Shown here in pieces: positions 50,449 to 58,897 of a DNA stretch of 64,000 bases. Each line of letters opens with the position of its first letter. Positions within the stretch are counted from its first letter, which is position 1. Source of the stretch: Actinomadura barringtoniae (GTDB lineage Bacteria; Actinomycetota; Actinomycetes; Streptosporangiales; Streptosporangiaceae); NCBI RefSeq assembly GCF_017573505.1, contig NZ_JAGEOJ010000025.1:124001-188000 (forward strand), in the 5' to 3' direction. The notes beneath the pieces were generated by a model. That model was not told where the DNA came from. It made no database searches and saw only the letters and a program-made list of their open reading frames with translations. The position numbers and the translations under genes are program-made.

Positions 50449-52451
50449 CCGACGACCAGATGCGGGTGCTGCACCGCGTCGTGATGCCCGGCGAACGGGA
50501 CTTCGACGTGCTGAAGCTCTACGTGGACGGCAACGTGGTCTTCGGCCGCAAGGCGGCCGACCTGCAGAGCGCCGCCGAGCAGGTGCTGGCGGAGCAGACC
50601 CAGACCGGCGAGTCCCGGGTCGGCGGCTCCTACCGGCCGGCCACCAAGGAGGACAGCGCCGAGATCGTCGGGCGGCGGAGCATCGTCGTCCCGTCCGGCG
50701 CCCGGGTGTCGTTCTGCACCTACTTCAACGCCTTCCCGGCCAGCTACTGGCGCCGCTGGAGCACCGTGGACGAGGTGACCCTCCGCGTCCGCGTGCGCGG
50801 CGAGGCCACCATCCTGATCTACCGTTCCACCGGCAAGGGCCACCTGGAACGCATCAAGTCCCTGCACGTCGACTCCGACACCCCGGTCGAGGAGACCGTT
50901 GAGCTGCCGCTCGCCCCGTTCATCGACGGCGGCTGGTACTGGTTCGACATCGTCGCCGACGGCCGCACCGCCGTTCTGGAGCAGGCCGAGTGGTGCGCCG
51001 ACACCCCGGTCGCCCGCGGCACCGCCACCGTCGGCATCACCACGTTCAACCGGCCGAAGTTCTGCGTCGAGCAGCTCGTCGCCCTCGCCGGCTCCGGCGA
51101 CGTCCTGGACTCCATCGACGAGATCCTCGTCGTCGACCAGGGCACCGACCGCATCGAGGACCATGAGGACTTCGCCGAGGCCGCCGCCTCGCTGGGCGAC
51201 AAGCTCCGCGTCATCGACCAGGCCAACCTCGGCGGCTCGGGCGGCTTCGCCCGCGTCATGCACGAGACCGTCGAGAGCGGCCGCAGCACCTACGCGCTGC
51301 TGCTGGACGACGACGTCATCCTCGAGCCCGAGGGCGTCCTGCGCGCCATCACCTTCGCCGACCTGGCCAAGGGCCCGATGATCGTCGGCGGTCACATGCT
51401 GGACCTCTACAACCGTTCGGTCCTGCACGTCTTCGGCGAGTCCATCGCCAAGTACCGCTGGTGGATGGTCCCCGCCCCGCACACCCACCTCTCGCACGAC
51501 CTCGCCCACGCCCCGCTGCGCCACACCGACTGGCTGCACCGCCGCGCCGACGTGGAGTACAACGCCTGGTGGATGTGCCTCATCCCGGTCGAGGTCATCC
51601 GCAAGATCGGGCTGTCCCTGCCGTTCTTCATCAAGTGGGACGACATCGAGTACGGCCTGCGCGCCAAGGCCGCCGGCGTACCGACCGTCTCCCTGCCCGG
51701 CGCCGCCGTCTGGCACGTGCCGTGGCACTCCAAGGACGTCATGACCGACTGGCAGGCGTACTTCACCGAGCGGAACCGCGTCATCACCGCGCTCATGTAC
51801 TCCCCGTACGAGCGCGGCGGCAACATGCTCAAGGAGAGCCTGTTCATCACCGTCAAGCACGCGCTGGCGATGCAGTACTCCACCGCCGAGCTGATGCTGA
51901 TGGCCATCGAGGACGCCCTGAAGGGCCCCGGCGACCTGCACCCGTCCATCGTCACCAAGATGGGCGAGCTCCGCGATCTGCGCGCCGGCTATACCGACGC
52001 GCGCGCCGAGTCCGACCTTGACGCCTTCCCGCCCGTCCGGCGCCGCAAGCCGCCGCGCAAGGGCCGTGAGGCGGTGCCGCCGAGGAACCGCCGCGCCATG
52101 TTCCAGACCGCGATCGTCGGCGGTCTGCGGCAGTTGCGGCCCGTCGCCTCGCTGCCGAAGACCCACCCCGAGGCGGTCGTGCCGCACGTCGACCAGACCT
52201 GGTGGCTGCTGACCAAGTTCGACAGCGCCCTGGTCTCGTCCGCGGACGGCACCAAGGTCGCCTGGTACCAGCGCGACCCGCAGCGGTTCTGGTCGCTGAT
52301 CAAGCGCGCCTCCGCGCTGCACACCCAGCTCGGCAAGGACTGGGCGAGGCTCAGCGAGGAGTACCGGGACGCGCTGCCGCAGCTCACCTCCCAGGAGGAG
52401 TGGGTCACCACGTTCGAGTCGGCGTCCTCCAGTAGGACCGACAAGAAATGA
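50445..52451 (+). CDS. glfT2: Galactofuranosyltransferase GlfT2
   Basis: A 668-aa polymerase, slightly longer than mycobacterial GlfT2 (about 637). N-terminal beta domain (about 15-165, FCTYFNAFPASYWRRWS), GT-A domain with TVGITTFNRP, LLLDDDVILEPEG (Asp288-290 metal site), FIKWDDIEYGLRAK (Asp399/400, Glu402, catalytic base region) and AAVWHVPWHSKD (metal His). A helical C-terminus follows. GlfT2 extends the galactan with alternating beta-1,5/1,6 Galf residues. ATG overlaps the glf stop, and its own stop overlaps wzm. Confidence 0.93.
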   Translation: MTDDQMRVLHRVVMPGERDFDVLKLYVDGNVVFGRKAADLQSAAEQVLAEQTQTGESRVGGSYRPATKEDSAEIVGRRSIVVPSGARVSFCTYFNAFPASYWRRWSTVDEVTLRVRVRGEATILIYRSTGKGHLERIKSLHVDSDTPVEETVELPLAPFIDGGWYWFDIVADGRTAVLEQAEWCADTPVARGTATVGITTFNRPKFCVEQLVALAGSGDVLDSIDEILVVDQGTDRIEDHEDFAEAAASLGDKLRVIDQANLGGSGGFARVMHETVESGRSTYALLLDDDVILEPEGVLRAITFADLAKGPMIVGGHMLDLYNRSVLHVFGESIAKYRWWMVPAPHTHLSHDLAHAPLRHTDWLHRRADVEYNAWWMCLIPVEVIRKIGLSLPFFIKWDDIEYGLRAKAAGVPTVSLPGAAVWHVPWHSKDVMTDWQAYFTERNRVITALMYSPYERGGNMLKESLFITVKHALAMQYSTAELMLMAIEDALKGPGDLHPSIVTKMGELRDLRAGYTDARAESDLDAFPPVRRRKPPRKGREAVPPRNRRAMFQTAIVGGLRQLRPVASLPKTHPEAVVPHVDQTWWLLTKFDSALVSSADGTKVAWYQRDPQRFWSLIKRASALHTQLGKDWARLSEEYRDALPQLTSQEEWVTTFESASSSRTDKK

Positions 52452-53320
52452 CGGTGGTGTCGGGGGACGCGGCCACAGGCGAACTGGTCGAGCCTGGGAA
52501 GGGCGGCGGGCTCGGCGACGTCATGCGCCGCCGCTACCTTCTCAGGCTGATCGTCCGCCGCGAGCTGCGCTCCCGCTACCAGGGGTCCCTGCTCGGGATG
52601 GGCTGGTCGTACGTCCGGCCGGCCGCGCACTTCTCGGTGTTCTTCTTCGTCGTCGGGATCTTCCTGGGGATGAGCAAGAACGTCCAGCACTTCCCGATCT
52701 TCATGTTCTCCGGGCTGATCCTGGTCTCGTTCTTCAACGAGACCCTGATCAACGGGACGCACTCGATCCTCGGGAACGCGCCGCTCGTGCGGAAGGTCTA
52801 CCTGCCGCGCGAGCTGTTCCCGGTCGCGTCCCTGCTGGTCTCGATCGTCCACCTGATCCCGGGGGTGGCGATCGTGCTGGGCGTGGCGATCGCCTGGGGC
52901 TGGTCCCCATCGATGCTGGCCCTCGGTTCTGCGGCGCTCGGCTTCTCCCTGGTGGCGGTCCTCGGCATGGGGCTCGCCCTGATGTGCTCGGCGCTGCACG
53001 TCTTCTACCGCGACACGGACAAGGTCGTGGACATCGCCACCCTGTTCGTCACGTGGTCGGTGCCGATGATCTATCCGTGGCACGTGGTGCGGGACACCTC
53101 GCCGGGCTGGGCGCTCGACCTCTACCTGGCCAACCCGCTGGCGGACGCGGTGCTGCTGTTCGAGCGCGCCTTCTGGTGGCCGACCACCGACCGGACCTTC
53201 GTGTTCCCCCCGCACCTCACCCGGGACGGCCTGGTCTCGCTGGGGTTCGGCCTGGTCGTGCTGGTGTGCGGGCAGCTGGTCTTCGCCCACCTCCAGCGCC
53301 GGTTCGCCGAGGAGCTGTGA
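52448..53320 (+). CDS. wzm: ABC-2 type polysaccharide exporter permease
   Basis: A 290-aa membrane protein, ATG overlapping the glfT2 stop. An amphipathic N-terminus (RRRYLLRLIVRRELRSRYQGSLLGMGWSYVRP) with the Wzm/RfbD motif is followed by six helices (FSVFFFVVGIFLGM, IFMFSGLILVSFFNETL, LLVSIVHLIPGVAIVLGV and further). YLPRELFPVASLLVSI and FYRDTDKVVDIATLFVTWSVPMIYP are family hallmarks. With wzt it forms the flippase that moves the lipid-linked galactan across the membrane, like mycobacterial Rv3783. Confidence 0.92.
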   Translation: MTVVSGDAATGELVEPGKGGGLGDVMRRRYLLRLIVRRELRSRYQGSLLGMGWSYVRPAAHFSVFFFVVGIFLGMSKNVQHFPIFMFSGLILVSFFNETLINGTHSILGNAPLVRKVYLPRELFPVASLLVSIVHLIPGVAIVLGVAIAWGWSPSMLALGSAALGFSLVAVLGMGLALMCSALHVFYRDTDKVVDIATLFVTWSVPMIYPWHVVRDTSPGWALDLYLANPLADAVLLFERAFWWPTTDRTFVFPPHLTRDGLVSLGFGLVVLVCGQLVFAHLQRRFAEEL

Positions 53321-53321
53321 C

Positions 53322-54101
53322 ATGACGGAAGCCATCGTCATCGACGCGGTGACCAAGCGGTTCACGCTGCGGCACGCCCACTCGATCAAGACCATGACCG
53401 TTCGCGCCCTCAAGCGCGAGAAGCTCCGCGAGAAGTTCGTGGCGCTCGACGAGGTCTCGGCCACCGTGGACGTGGGCGAGTCGGTCGCACTCCTGGGCGT
53501 CAACGGCTCCGGCAAGAGCACCTTGCTGAAGGTCATCTCGGGGGTGTTGCCGCCCGATACGGGCCGCGCCCTAGTGAGGGGCAGGCTGGCCGGCCTGATC
53601 GAGGTCGGCGCCGGTCTGCACCCGGACCTCACCGGCCGCGAGAACGTCTTCCTGAACGGCGCCATCCTCGGCATGGACCGTGCCGAAACGCTGCGCAAGT
53701 TCGACTCCATCGTGGAGTTCGCCGACATCGGCAAGTTCCTCGACCAGCCGGTGCGCTTCTACTCCTCCGGCATGTTCATGCGCCTGGCGTTCTCCATCGC
53801 CGTCCACACCGAGCCGGACGTCTTCCTCATCGACGAGGTCCTCGCGGTCGGCGACCCCCTCTTCCGCGAGAAGTGCATCGCACGCCTCATCGAATACAAG
53901 AACAGTGGCCGCACGATGGTCATCGTCGCCCACGACGTCACCCTCCTGCGTCAGCTCTGCACCCGCGGCATCTTCATGGAGCACGGCCGCGTCGTGTGGG
54001 ACGGCGACATCGACACGGCCGCCGAACTCCTGGTCACCAAGCGCCGAGAGCGCCGCCGCAGCCAGGGCTTCAAAGTCCCCCCAGCCGGAGCAGGTCGATG
54101 A
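53322..54101 (+). CDS. wzt: ABC-type polysaccharide exporter ATPase
   Basis: A 259-aa ATPase starting one base after the wzm stop. Walker A GVNGSGKS (59-66), the Wzt-type signature RFYSSGMFMRLAFSIAV and Walker B DVFLIDEVLAVGD, then VAHDVTLLRQLC with the H-loop. EVGAGLHPDLTGRENVFLNG is typical of Wzt/RfbE. There is no C-terminal carbohydrate-binding domain, so export should not depend on end-capping, as in the mycobacterial galactan exporter. Its stop overlaps the acyltransferase start (ATGA). Confidence 0.94.
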   Translation: MTEAIVIDAVTKRFTLRHAHSIKTMTVRALKREKLREKFVALDEVSATVDVGESVALLGVNGSGKSTLLKVISGVLPPDTGRALVRGRLAGLIEVGAGLHPDLTGRENVFLNGAILGMDRAETLRKFDSIVEFADIGKFLDQPVRFYSSGMFMRLAFSIAVHTEPDVFLIDEVLAVGDPLFREKCIARLIEYKNSGRTMVIVAHDVTLLRQLCTRGIFMEHGRVVWDGDIDTAAELLVTKRRERRRSQGFKVPPAGAGR

Positions 54102-55588
54102 GCACAGAGGCCCCGCCCTCCGGCCCAGGTAACCCCGACCCCCAGGACCGCGGGAACGCGACAGGCCCGTGGTGGGCGAACCCGCCCGGCGCGGGCCAGC
54201 CACCCGGTGCTGCTCAGCAGGGTGGGCTCGCGCAGCCACATGGCCCCGCACAGGCTCATACGGCCGCCCAGCCGCATGGGCCCACACAGGCTCATACGGC
54301 CGCACAGCCCTACGCAGCCGCATCGCATGGCGCCTCCGCGCAGCCTTATGCGGCCGCGCAGCCGCATGCTGCCCCGGCGTCGCATGGAACGTTGCAGCCC
54401 GAGGCGGTCCCGTCACGCGGGGCCACCGCCAGCGCCGAACTGCCGAATCTGCTGCCCCGGCAGCCGCGCGGCCAAGGGCGGCTGCGCGAGCTCGACACGC
54501 TCCGCTTCGTCGCGGCGGCGGCGGTGATGATGCATCACTTCGTCGCCCGTTCCGCGGGCTGGGGCCCCGAGAACTACTACAAGCTCCACGGGCTCAGCCA
54601 GATCACCCAGTACGGCAACCTCGGGGTCGATCTGTTCTTCCTCATCAGCGGCTTCGTCATCCTGATGAGCTCGTGGGGCCGGACGATGGACCAGTTCGCC
54701 GCGTCCCGGATCGTCCGCATCTTCCCGGCCTACTGGTTCGCCGTCGTGCTCGCCCTGGTGCTGTGGGCGACGACCGGCGTGAGCCAGATCGCGCCCGGGC
54801 CCGAGGGGCGCGGTCCGCTGGACGCGTTCCTGCCCAATCTCACGATGCTTCAGGAAGGCGTGGGAGCGCAGCCCATGGAGGGCGTCTACTGGACGCTCTG
54901 GGTGGAGCTGCACTTCTACATCCTGATCGCGTTCCTCATCTGGCGGGGCATCACCTACCGCCGATGTGTGACCTTCATGGTGGCCTGGCTGCTGGCAGGC
55001 CTGTTCGCGCAGGAGTCCGACTTCAAGCCCCTGATCGTGATGCTGTTCCCGATCTGGGCGCCGTACTTCGTCGCGGGCATGGCGTTCTACCTGATGTGGC
55101 GCTTCGGCCCGAACCTGGTGCTCGGGCTCATCACGCTCGCCAGCTGGGCCATGGCGACCTACTACCGCACCACCGTCATCAACCCCGACCTGAAGCTGCC
55201 GCCGAGCCGCGACCTCGCCATCCCGATCGGCGTCACCCTCGCGTTCCTCATCATGGCGCTGGTCGCCACGCGTAAGCTGAGCTGGCTGGGCTGGCGCGGC
55301 GGAACGGTGCTCGGCGCGCTGACCTACCCGCTCTACCTAGTGCACGAGACCATCGGGCGGGTCCTGTGGGAGTTCTACCGGGACAACCTCACCGACTGGC
55401 AGCTGCTCGGCCTGTGCATCGCGGTCGCGCTCCCTTCGGCCTACATCGTCTATCGCCTCGTCGAGGTTCCCTCGCAGAAGGTGCTCCGGCCCCGGATGAA
55501 GGCGGCTCTGGCGCGCATTCGTGAGCAGAGCGCGGCTGCCCTTGACTCGAAGGCGCCCTCCAGGTCGGCATCCGAGAGGATGCCTTAG
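54098..55588 (+). CDS. Acyltransferase-3 family membrane protein with AQPHG-repeat N-terminus
   Basis: A 496-aa protein; the ATG overlaps the wzt stop. Residues 25-115 are low complexity (AQPHGPAQAHTAAQPHGPTQAHTAAQPY-type units). From residue 128 the acyltransferase-3 core follows: RLRELDTLRFVAAAAVMMHHFVAR with the catalytic-type His, NLGVDLFFLISGFVILMSSW and RIVRIFPAYWFAVVLAL, then about eight more helices ending VEVPSQKVLRPRM. These enzymes O-acylate (often acetyl or succinyl) surface glycans. The operon position marks the exported galactan as substrate. The N-terminal repeat arm is additional to the family. Confidence 0.85.
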   Translation: MSTEAPPSGPGNPDPQDRGNATGPWWANPPGAGQPPGAAQQGGLAQPHGPAQAHTAAQPHGPTQAHTAAQPYAAASHGASAQPYAAAQPHAAPASHGTLQPEAVPSRGATASAELPNLLPRQPRGQGRLRELDTLRFVAAAAVMMHHFVARSAGWGPENYYKLHGLSQITQYGNLGVDLFFLISGFVILMSSWGRTMDQFAASRIVRIFPAYWFAVVLALVLWATTGVSQIAPGPEGRGPLDAFLPNLTMLQEGVGAQPMEGVYWTLWVELHFYILIAFLIWRGITYRRCVTFMVAWLLAGLFAQESDFKPLIVMLFPIWAPYFVAGMAFYLMWRFGPNLVLGLITLASWAMATYYRTTVINPDLKLPPSRDLAIPIGVTLAFLIMALVATRKLSWLGWRGGTVLGALTYPLYLVHETIGRVLWEFYRDNLTDWQLLGLCIAVALPSAYIVYRLVEVPSQKVLRPRMKAALARIREQSAAALDSKAPSRSASERMP

Positions 55589-55646
55589 GCTGACGTCGGC
55601 GGCCCCGTTCGTCTTGTTGGCCCCGTTTAGCCGGAAGAGGTATGTG

Positions 55647-57158
55647 ATGCTCCGCGCGAGGCCGAGGCGGTTGGTGGCTGCGTTCGCCGCCGCCGTACTG
55701 TTGCTCGCGGGATGCGGAGCCTCGGGCGGGGACCGGCGGGGTGGCGGTAAGGGGGCTCCGAAGCCCGGGGTGACGGCTGCTCAGGCCAAGAAGCCGAACA
55801 TCGTCTATGTGCTGACCGATGACCTGGACTGGGATCTGGTCAAGTACATGCCGAACGTCAAGCGGCTTCAGCAGCGGGGGATGACGTTCTCCAATTACTT
55901 TGTCGCCGATACGTTGTGCTGCCCTTCGCGGGCGACGATCCTGACGGGCAAGTATCCGCACAACACGGGTGTGCGCAGTAACGATCCGCCTACGGGCGGG
56001 TTCGATGTGTTCAACTCGAACGGGAACGAGCAGCAGACGTTCTCCGTGGCGCTGCAGAAGGCGGGCTACAACACCGCGCTGATGGGGAAGTACCTGAACG
56101 GGTACGAGCCCAATCAGCGGCAGGGTGCGACGAGGACCTATGTGCCGCCCGGGTGGACCGAGTGGCAGGTCACCGGGCTCGGTTATGGCATGTACAACTA
56201 TGACCTCAACGGGAACGGGACGATCACCCATCATGGGCGCAAGCCCGGGGATTACCTGAACACCGTTGTGTCGGACAAGAGCGTGGACTTCGTTAACCGG
56301 TCCGCGGCGGCGGGTCAGCCGTTCATGCTTGAGGTGTCGACGTTCTCGCCGCATTCGCCGGCCGTTGCGGCGCCGGAGGACTCGCATTCGTTCGGCAATC
56401 TGAAGGCGCCTCGGACGCCCGGATTCAACGAGCCCGACATCAGTGACAAGCCGGGATGGCTGCGCAAGTATCCGCGGCTGCGGCCCCGGCAGATCAAGGC
56501 GATCGACGAGGCCTACCGGCAGCGGGTGCGGGCCGTGCAGTCGGTCGACCGGATGATCGGGCGGCTGCAGCAGACCGTGGACGCCAAGGGCCTGGGGAAC
56601 GACACCTACTTCGTCTTCAACTCCGACAACGGCTACCACCTGGGGCAGCACCGGTTGGAAGAGGGGAAGCTCACGGCCTACGACACCGATATCCGGGTGC
56701 CGCTGATCGTGGCCGGGCCGGGAGTGAAGCCGGGGACTACTGAGGCTCGCTTCGCGCAGAACACCGATTTGTGTCCCACGTTCGAGGAGCTTGCCGGGCT
56801 TACGCCGCCCGCCAATACCGATGGACGGTCCTTGGTGCCGTTGTTGCATGGGGCGCAGGTGCCTGACTGGCGGATCAGCGCGTTCATCGAGCATCTGGGG
56901 CCCAAGTTCAACAAGTACGACCCCGACCTGCCGAAGAAGTACGGCGGTAATCCGCCGACATATTCGGCGGTGCGGACCGCCTCGGAGCTTTATGTTGAGT
57001 ACGAGAATGGCGACAGAGAGTATTACGACCTGAGCCGGGACCCGTACGAGCTGGGCAGCCTGGCGGCGCAGATGCCGCCCGCGCGGCAGACCGAGCTCCA
57101 GGGCGTGCTGGACGGCTACCGGACCTGTTCGGGCGCGTCCTGCCGCAGCATCCGTTAG
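55647..57158 (+). CDS. Exported lipoprotein arylsulfatase
   Basis: A 503-aa protein; ATG at 55647 after GGAAGAGG. Lipoprotein signal RRLVAAFAAAVLLLAGCG with Cys near residue 24. Alkaline-phosphatase/sulfatase fold: NIVYVLTDDLDWD metal residues, DTLCCPSRATILTGKYPHNTG with Cys91 in C-C-P-S-R as the formylglycine site, LMGKYLNGY, FNSDNGYHLGQHRL and CRSIR at the end. Removes sulfate outside the cell, so it could process the sulfated glycan implied by the sulfotransferase (inference). A formylglycine-generating enzyme must act in trans. Its stop overlaps the convergent stop at 57155 by four bases. Confidence 0.88.
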   Translation: MLRARPRRLVAAFAAAVLLLAGCGASGGDRRGGGKGAPKPGVTAAQAKKPNIVYVLTDDLDWDLVKYMPNVKRLQQRGMTFSNYFVADTLCCPSRATILTGKYPHNTGVRSNDPPTGGFDVFNSNGNEQQTFSVALQKAGYNTALMGKYLNGYEPNQRQGATRTYVPPGWTEWQVTGLGYGMYNYDLNGNGTITHHGRKPGDYLNTVVSDKSVDFVNRSAAAGQPFMLEVSTFSPHSPAVAAPEDSHSFGNLKAPRTPGFNEPDISDKPGWLRKYPRLRPRQIKAIDEAYRQRVRAVQSVDRMIGRLQQTVDAKGLGNDTYFVFNSDNGYHLGQHRLEEGKLTAYDTDIRVPLIVAGPGVKPGTTEARFAQNTDLCPTFEELAGLTPPANTDGRSLVPLLHGAQVPDWRISAFIEHLGPKFNKYDPDLPKKYGGNPPTYSAVRTASELYVEYENGDREYYDLSRDPYELGSLAAQMPPARQTELQGVLDGYRTCSGASCRSIR

Positions 57159-58867
57159 CGGGGCTCCAGGCGCCATAGCTGGGTGGCTCGGCCGGTGCAG
57201 GTGGACTGGGCGGCGATGGAGCCTGAGGCTTGCATGCAGGCCGCCCCTGTGGGGGCCGTCATCTTGTAGTAGACCTCGGAGACCTGCGTGAGAACCCATC
57301 CCGGGCCGGGGCAGGCCCCTCCCAGGCAACGACCTGTCTTGGCGTTGCGGAGTTGCATGTTCGGGCCCCCGGAAATCGTCCACTTCTGACGAGGACGGCG
57401 GTCGTCGCAGGGCAACTGCTGCACGGTGTCGCCTGGCCCTACGCCGTCCAGGCAAAGGCCGCTGCTCGCGTTGCGAACGCGGTACGAGCCGGCCTTGGGG
57501 GGCTTCGGCGTCAGGTCCAGGGGGCTGGTGGCGAAGGAGGCCCGGCACGTTCCATGTGAGTCGGCCTCGGTGGCCACCTCCAGCAGGCTGCGGCCGTTGG
57601 CGACCGGCAGGAGGGCGGAGCTGTAGTTGTCGCAGACGACCTCGTCGTGCTCGGGCCTAGAGGAGAACGAGACGGAGACCGGGGAGGGCTGCTCGTACCA
57701 GCGGCCCTGGGCGTTGTCCACGTTCACCAGCAGGGTCGAACCGCTCGCGGGCCGGGACAGCTTGCCGTCGGAGGAGCGGAGGAGGCCGCCGACCATCAGG
57801 AGGCGGCCGTCGGGGCCGCCGCCGGGCACCCAGGTGATCGTGGGCGCGTGGAAGAGGTACTTGCCGTCGGAGGTGCGCACGGTGGTCCCGCCGTTGCCCG
57901 GGTCACCCCAGCTCACGCCGTCGGCCGAGGTCCGGTAGCGCACCTGGCAGGCGTCGGAGCTGCGCCCGCAGACCTCGTACGACATGACGTACGTCCCGTT
58001 CGGCAGCCGCCGCACGACCGGCATGCCGGGCCGCGCGCCGCCGCCGAGCGCGACGACCGTCGTGACCGCGCCCCAGGTGGCGCCGCCGTCGGTGGAGATC
58101 GTCTGGGCGATGACCTGGTCGTGGCCGCGCTGGGTCTCGTCGGAGAAGTAGCAGACCAGGCGCCCCTGCGAGTCGATGGACAGCTCCGGCTCCCACAGCC
58201 CGCGGTCCCAGGGCGTGCCGTTCGGGGCCGTCGCGCAGCTGGACAGGTAGCCCCAGCTGCGGCCGCCGTCGGTGCTCCGCCAGACGCGCAGCTCGGCGCG
58301 GCGGCCCGGGGCGTGGTTCTTCATGCCGACCGTCCACGCCCACAGGAGCGTTCCGGCGGGCTGGGCGCCCATCTGCCCGGGCAGCTCCAGCATGCTGCCG
58401 CAGCAGCCGCCACGGCCGCCCGTGGCCTGCTCGTCGCGGAGCTCGGACACCGGCCGGAAGCTCGCGCCGTCGTCGGTGCTCTCGTAGAAGCGCGCCAGCT
58501 CGGTGACCCCGTCGTCCTCGCCGGTGCTCGCCACACTGACCAGGATCCGGCCGTCATGCAGGCGAACGGCCCGGGGATACCTGGCCGGGCGGTCGTCGAG
58601 CCTGCGTTCGGCCCGTGCGACCGGCGTGGGCTCCGACTGCGGGGCGGACTGCGGGGCGGACTGCGAGCCCGGTGGGGCGCCCGGCTGCTGTACGAGCCGC
58701 GGGCCGAGCGAGGCGAGCGGGCCGGCGGCCTTGTCCTGCCGTACGGGCTTGCCGGGGCCCGAGCAGGCCGCTGCGATGATCAGCGCGGTGCCGAGCACCG
58801 CCACGACGGCGGTGACCAGAGCAGCGAAGCGGTCGCGGAGGCCTCCGTCGCCATTTCCCACCCTCAC
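57155..58867 (-). CDS. Exported BNR-repeat (sialidase-like) protein with ricin-type lectin domain
   Basis: A 570-aa protein. A signal or lipoprotein-like N-terminus (LVTAVVAVLGTALIIAAACSG) leads a Gln/Ser/Pro linker. A six-bladed propeller region (about 90-430) follows with Asp-box repeats (YESTDDGASF, WRSTDGGRSWGY, ISTDGGATWGA, RTSADGVSWGD) and RYPRAVRLHDGRILVSV. The C-terminal 125 residues are a ricin-B beta-trefoil (YRVRNASSGLCLDGVGPGDTVQQLPCDDRRPRQKW, QLRNAKTGRCLGG, ATQLWRLEPR). Sialidase residues are not all clear, so this may be an exo-hydrolase on another glycan or a lectin. Stop codons overlap the sulfatase gene. Confidence 0.72.
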   Translation of the reverse strand: MRVGNGDGGLRDRFAALVTAVVAVLGTALIIAAACSGPGKPVRQDKAAGPLASLGPRLVQQPGAPPGSQSAPQSAPQSEPTPVARAERRLDDRPARYPRAVRLHDGRILVSVASTGEDDGVTELARFYESTDDGASFRPVSELRDEQATGGRGGCCGSMLELPGQMGAQPAGTLLWAWTVGMKNHAPGRRAELRVWRSTDGGRSWGYLSSCATAPNGTPWDRGLWEPELSIDSQGRLVCYFSDETQRGHDQVIAQTISTDGGATWGAVTTVVALGGGARPGMPVVRRLPNGTYVMSYEVCGRSSDACQVRYRTSADGVSWGDPGNGGTTVRTSDGKYLFHAPTITWVPGGGPDGRLLMVGGLLRSSDGKLSRPASGSTLLVNVDNAQGRWYEQPSPVSVSFSSRPEHDEVVCDNYSSALLPVANGRSLLEVATEADSHGTCRASFATSPLDLTPKPPKAGSYRVRNASSGLCLDGVGPGDTVQQLPCDDRRPRQKWTISGGPNMQLRNAKTGRCLGGACPGPGWVLTQVSEVYYKMTAPTGAACMQASGSIAAQSTCTGRATQLWRLEPR

Positions 58868-58897
58868 CGCGATACCCGACCCTGGCCCGGGGCGCCG

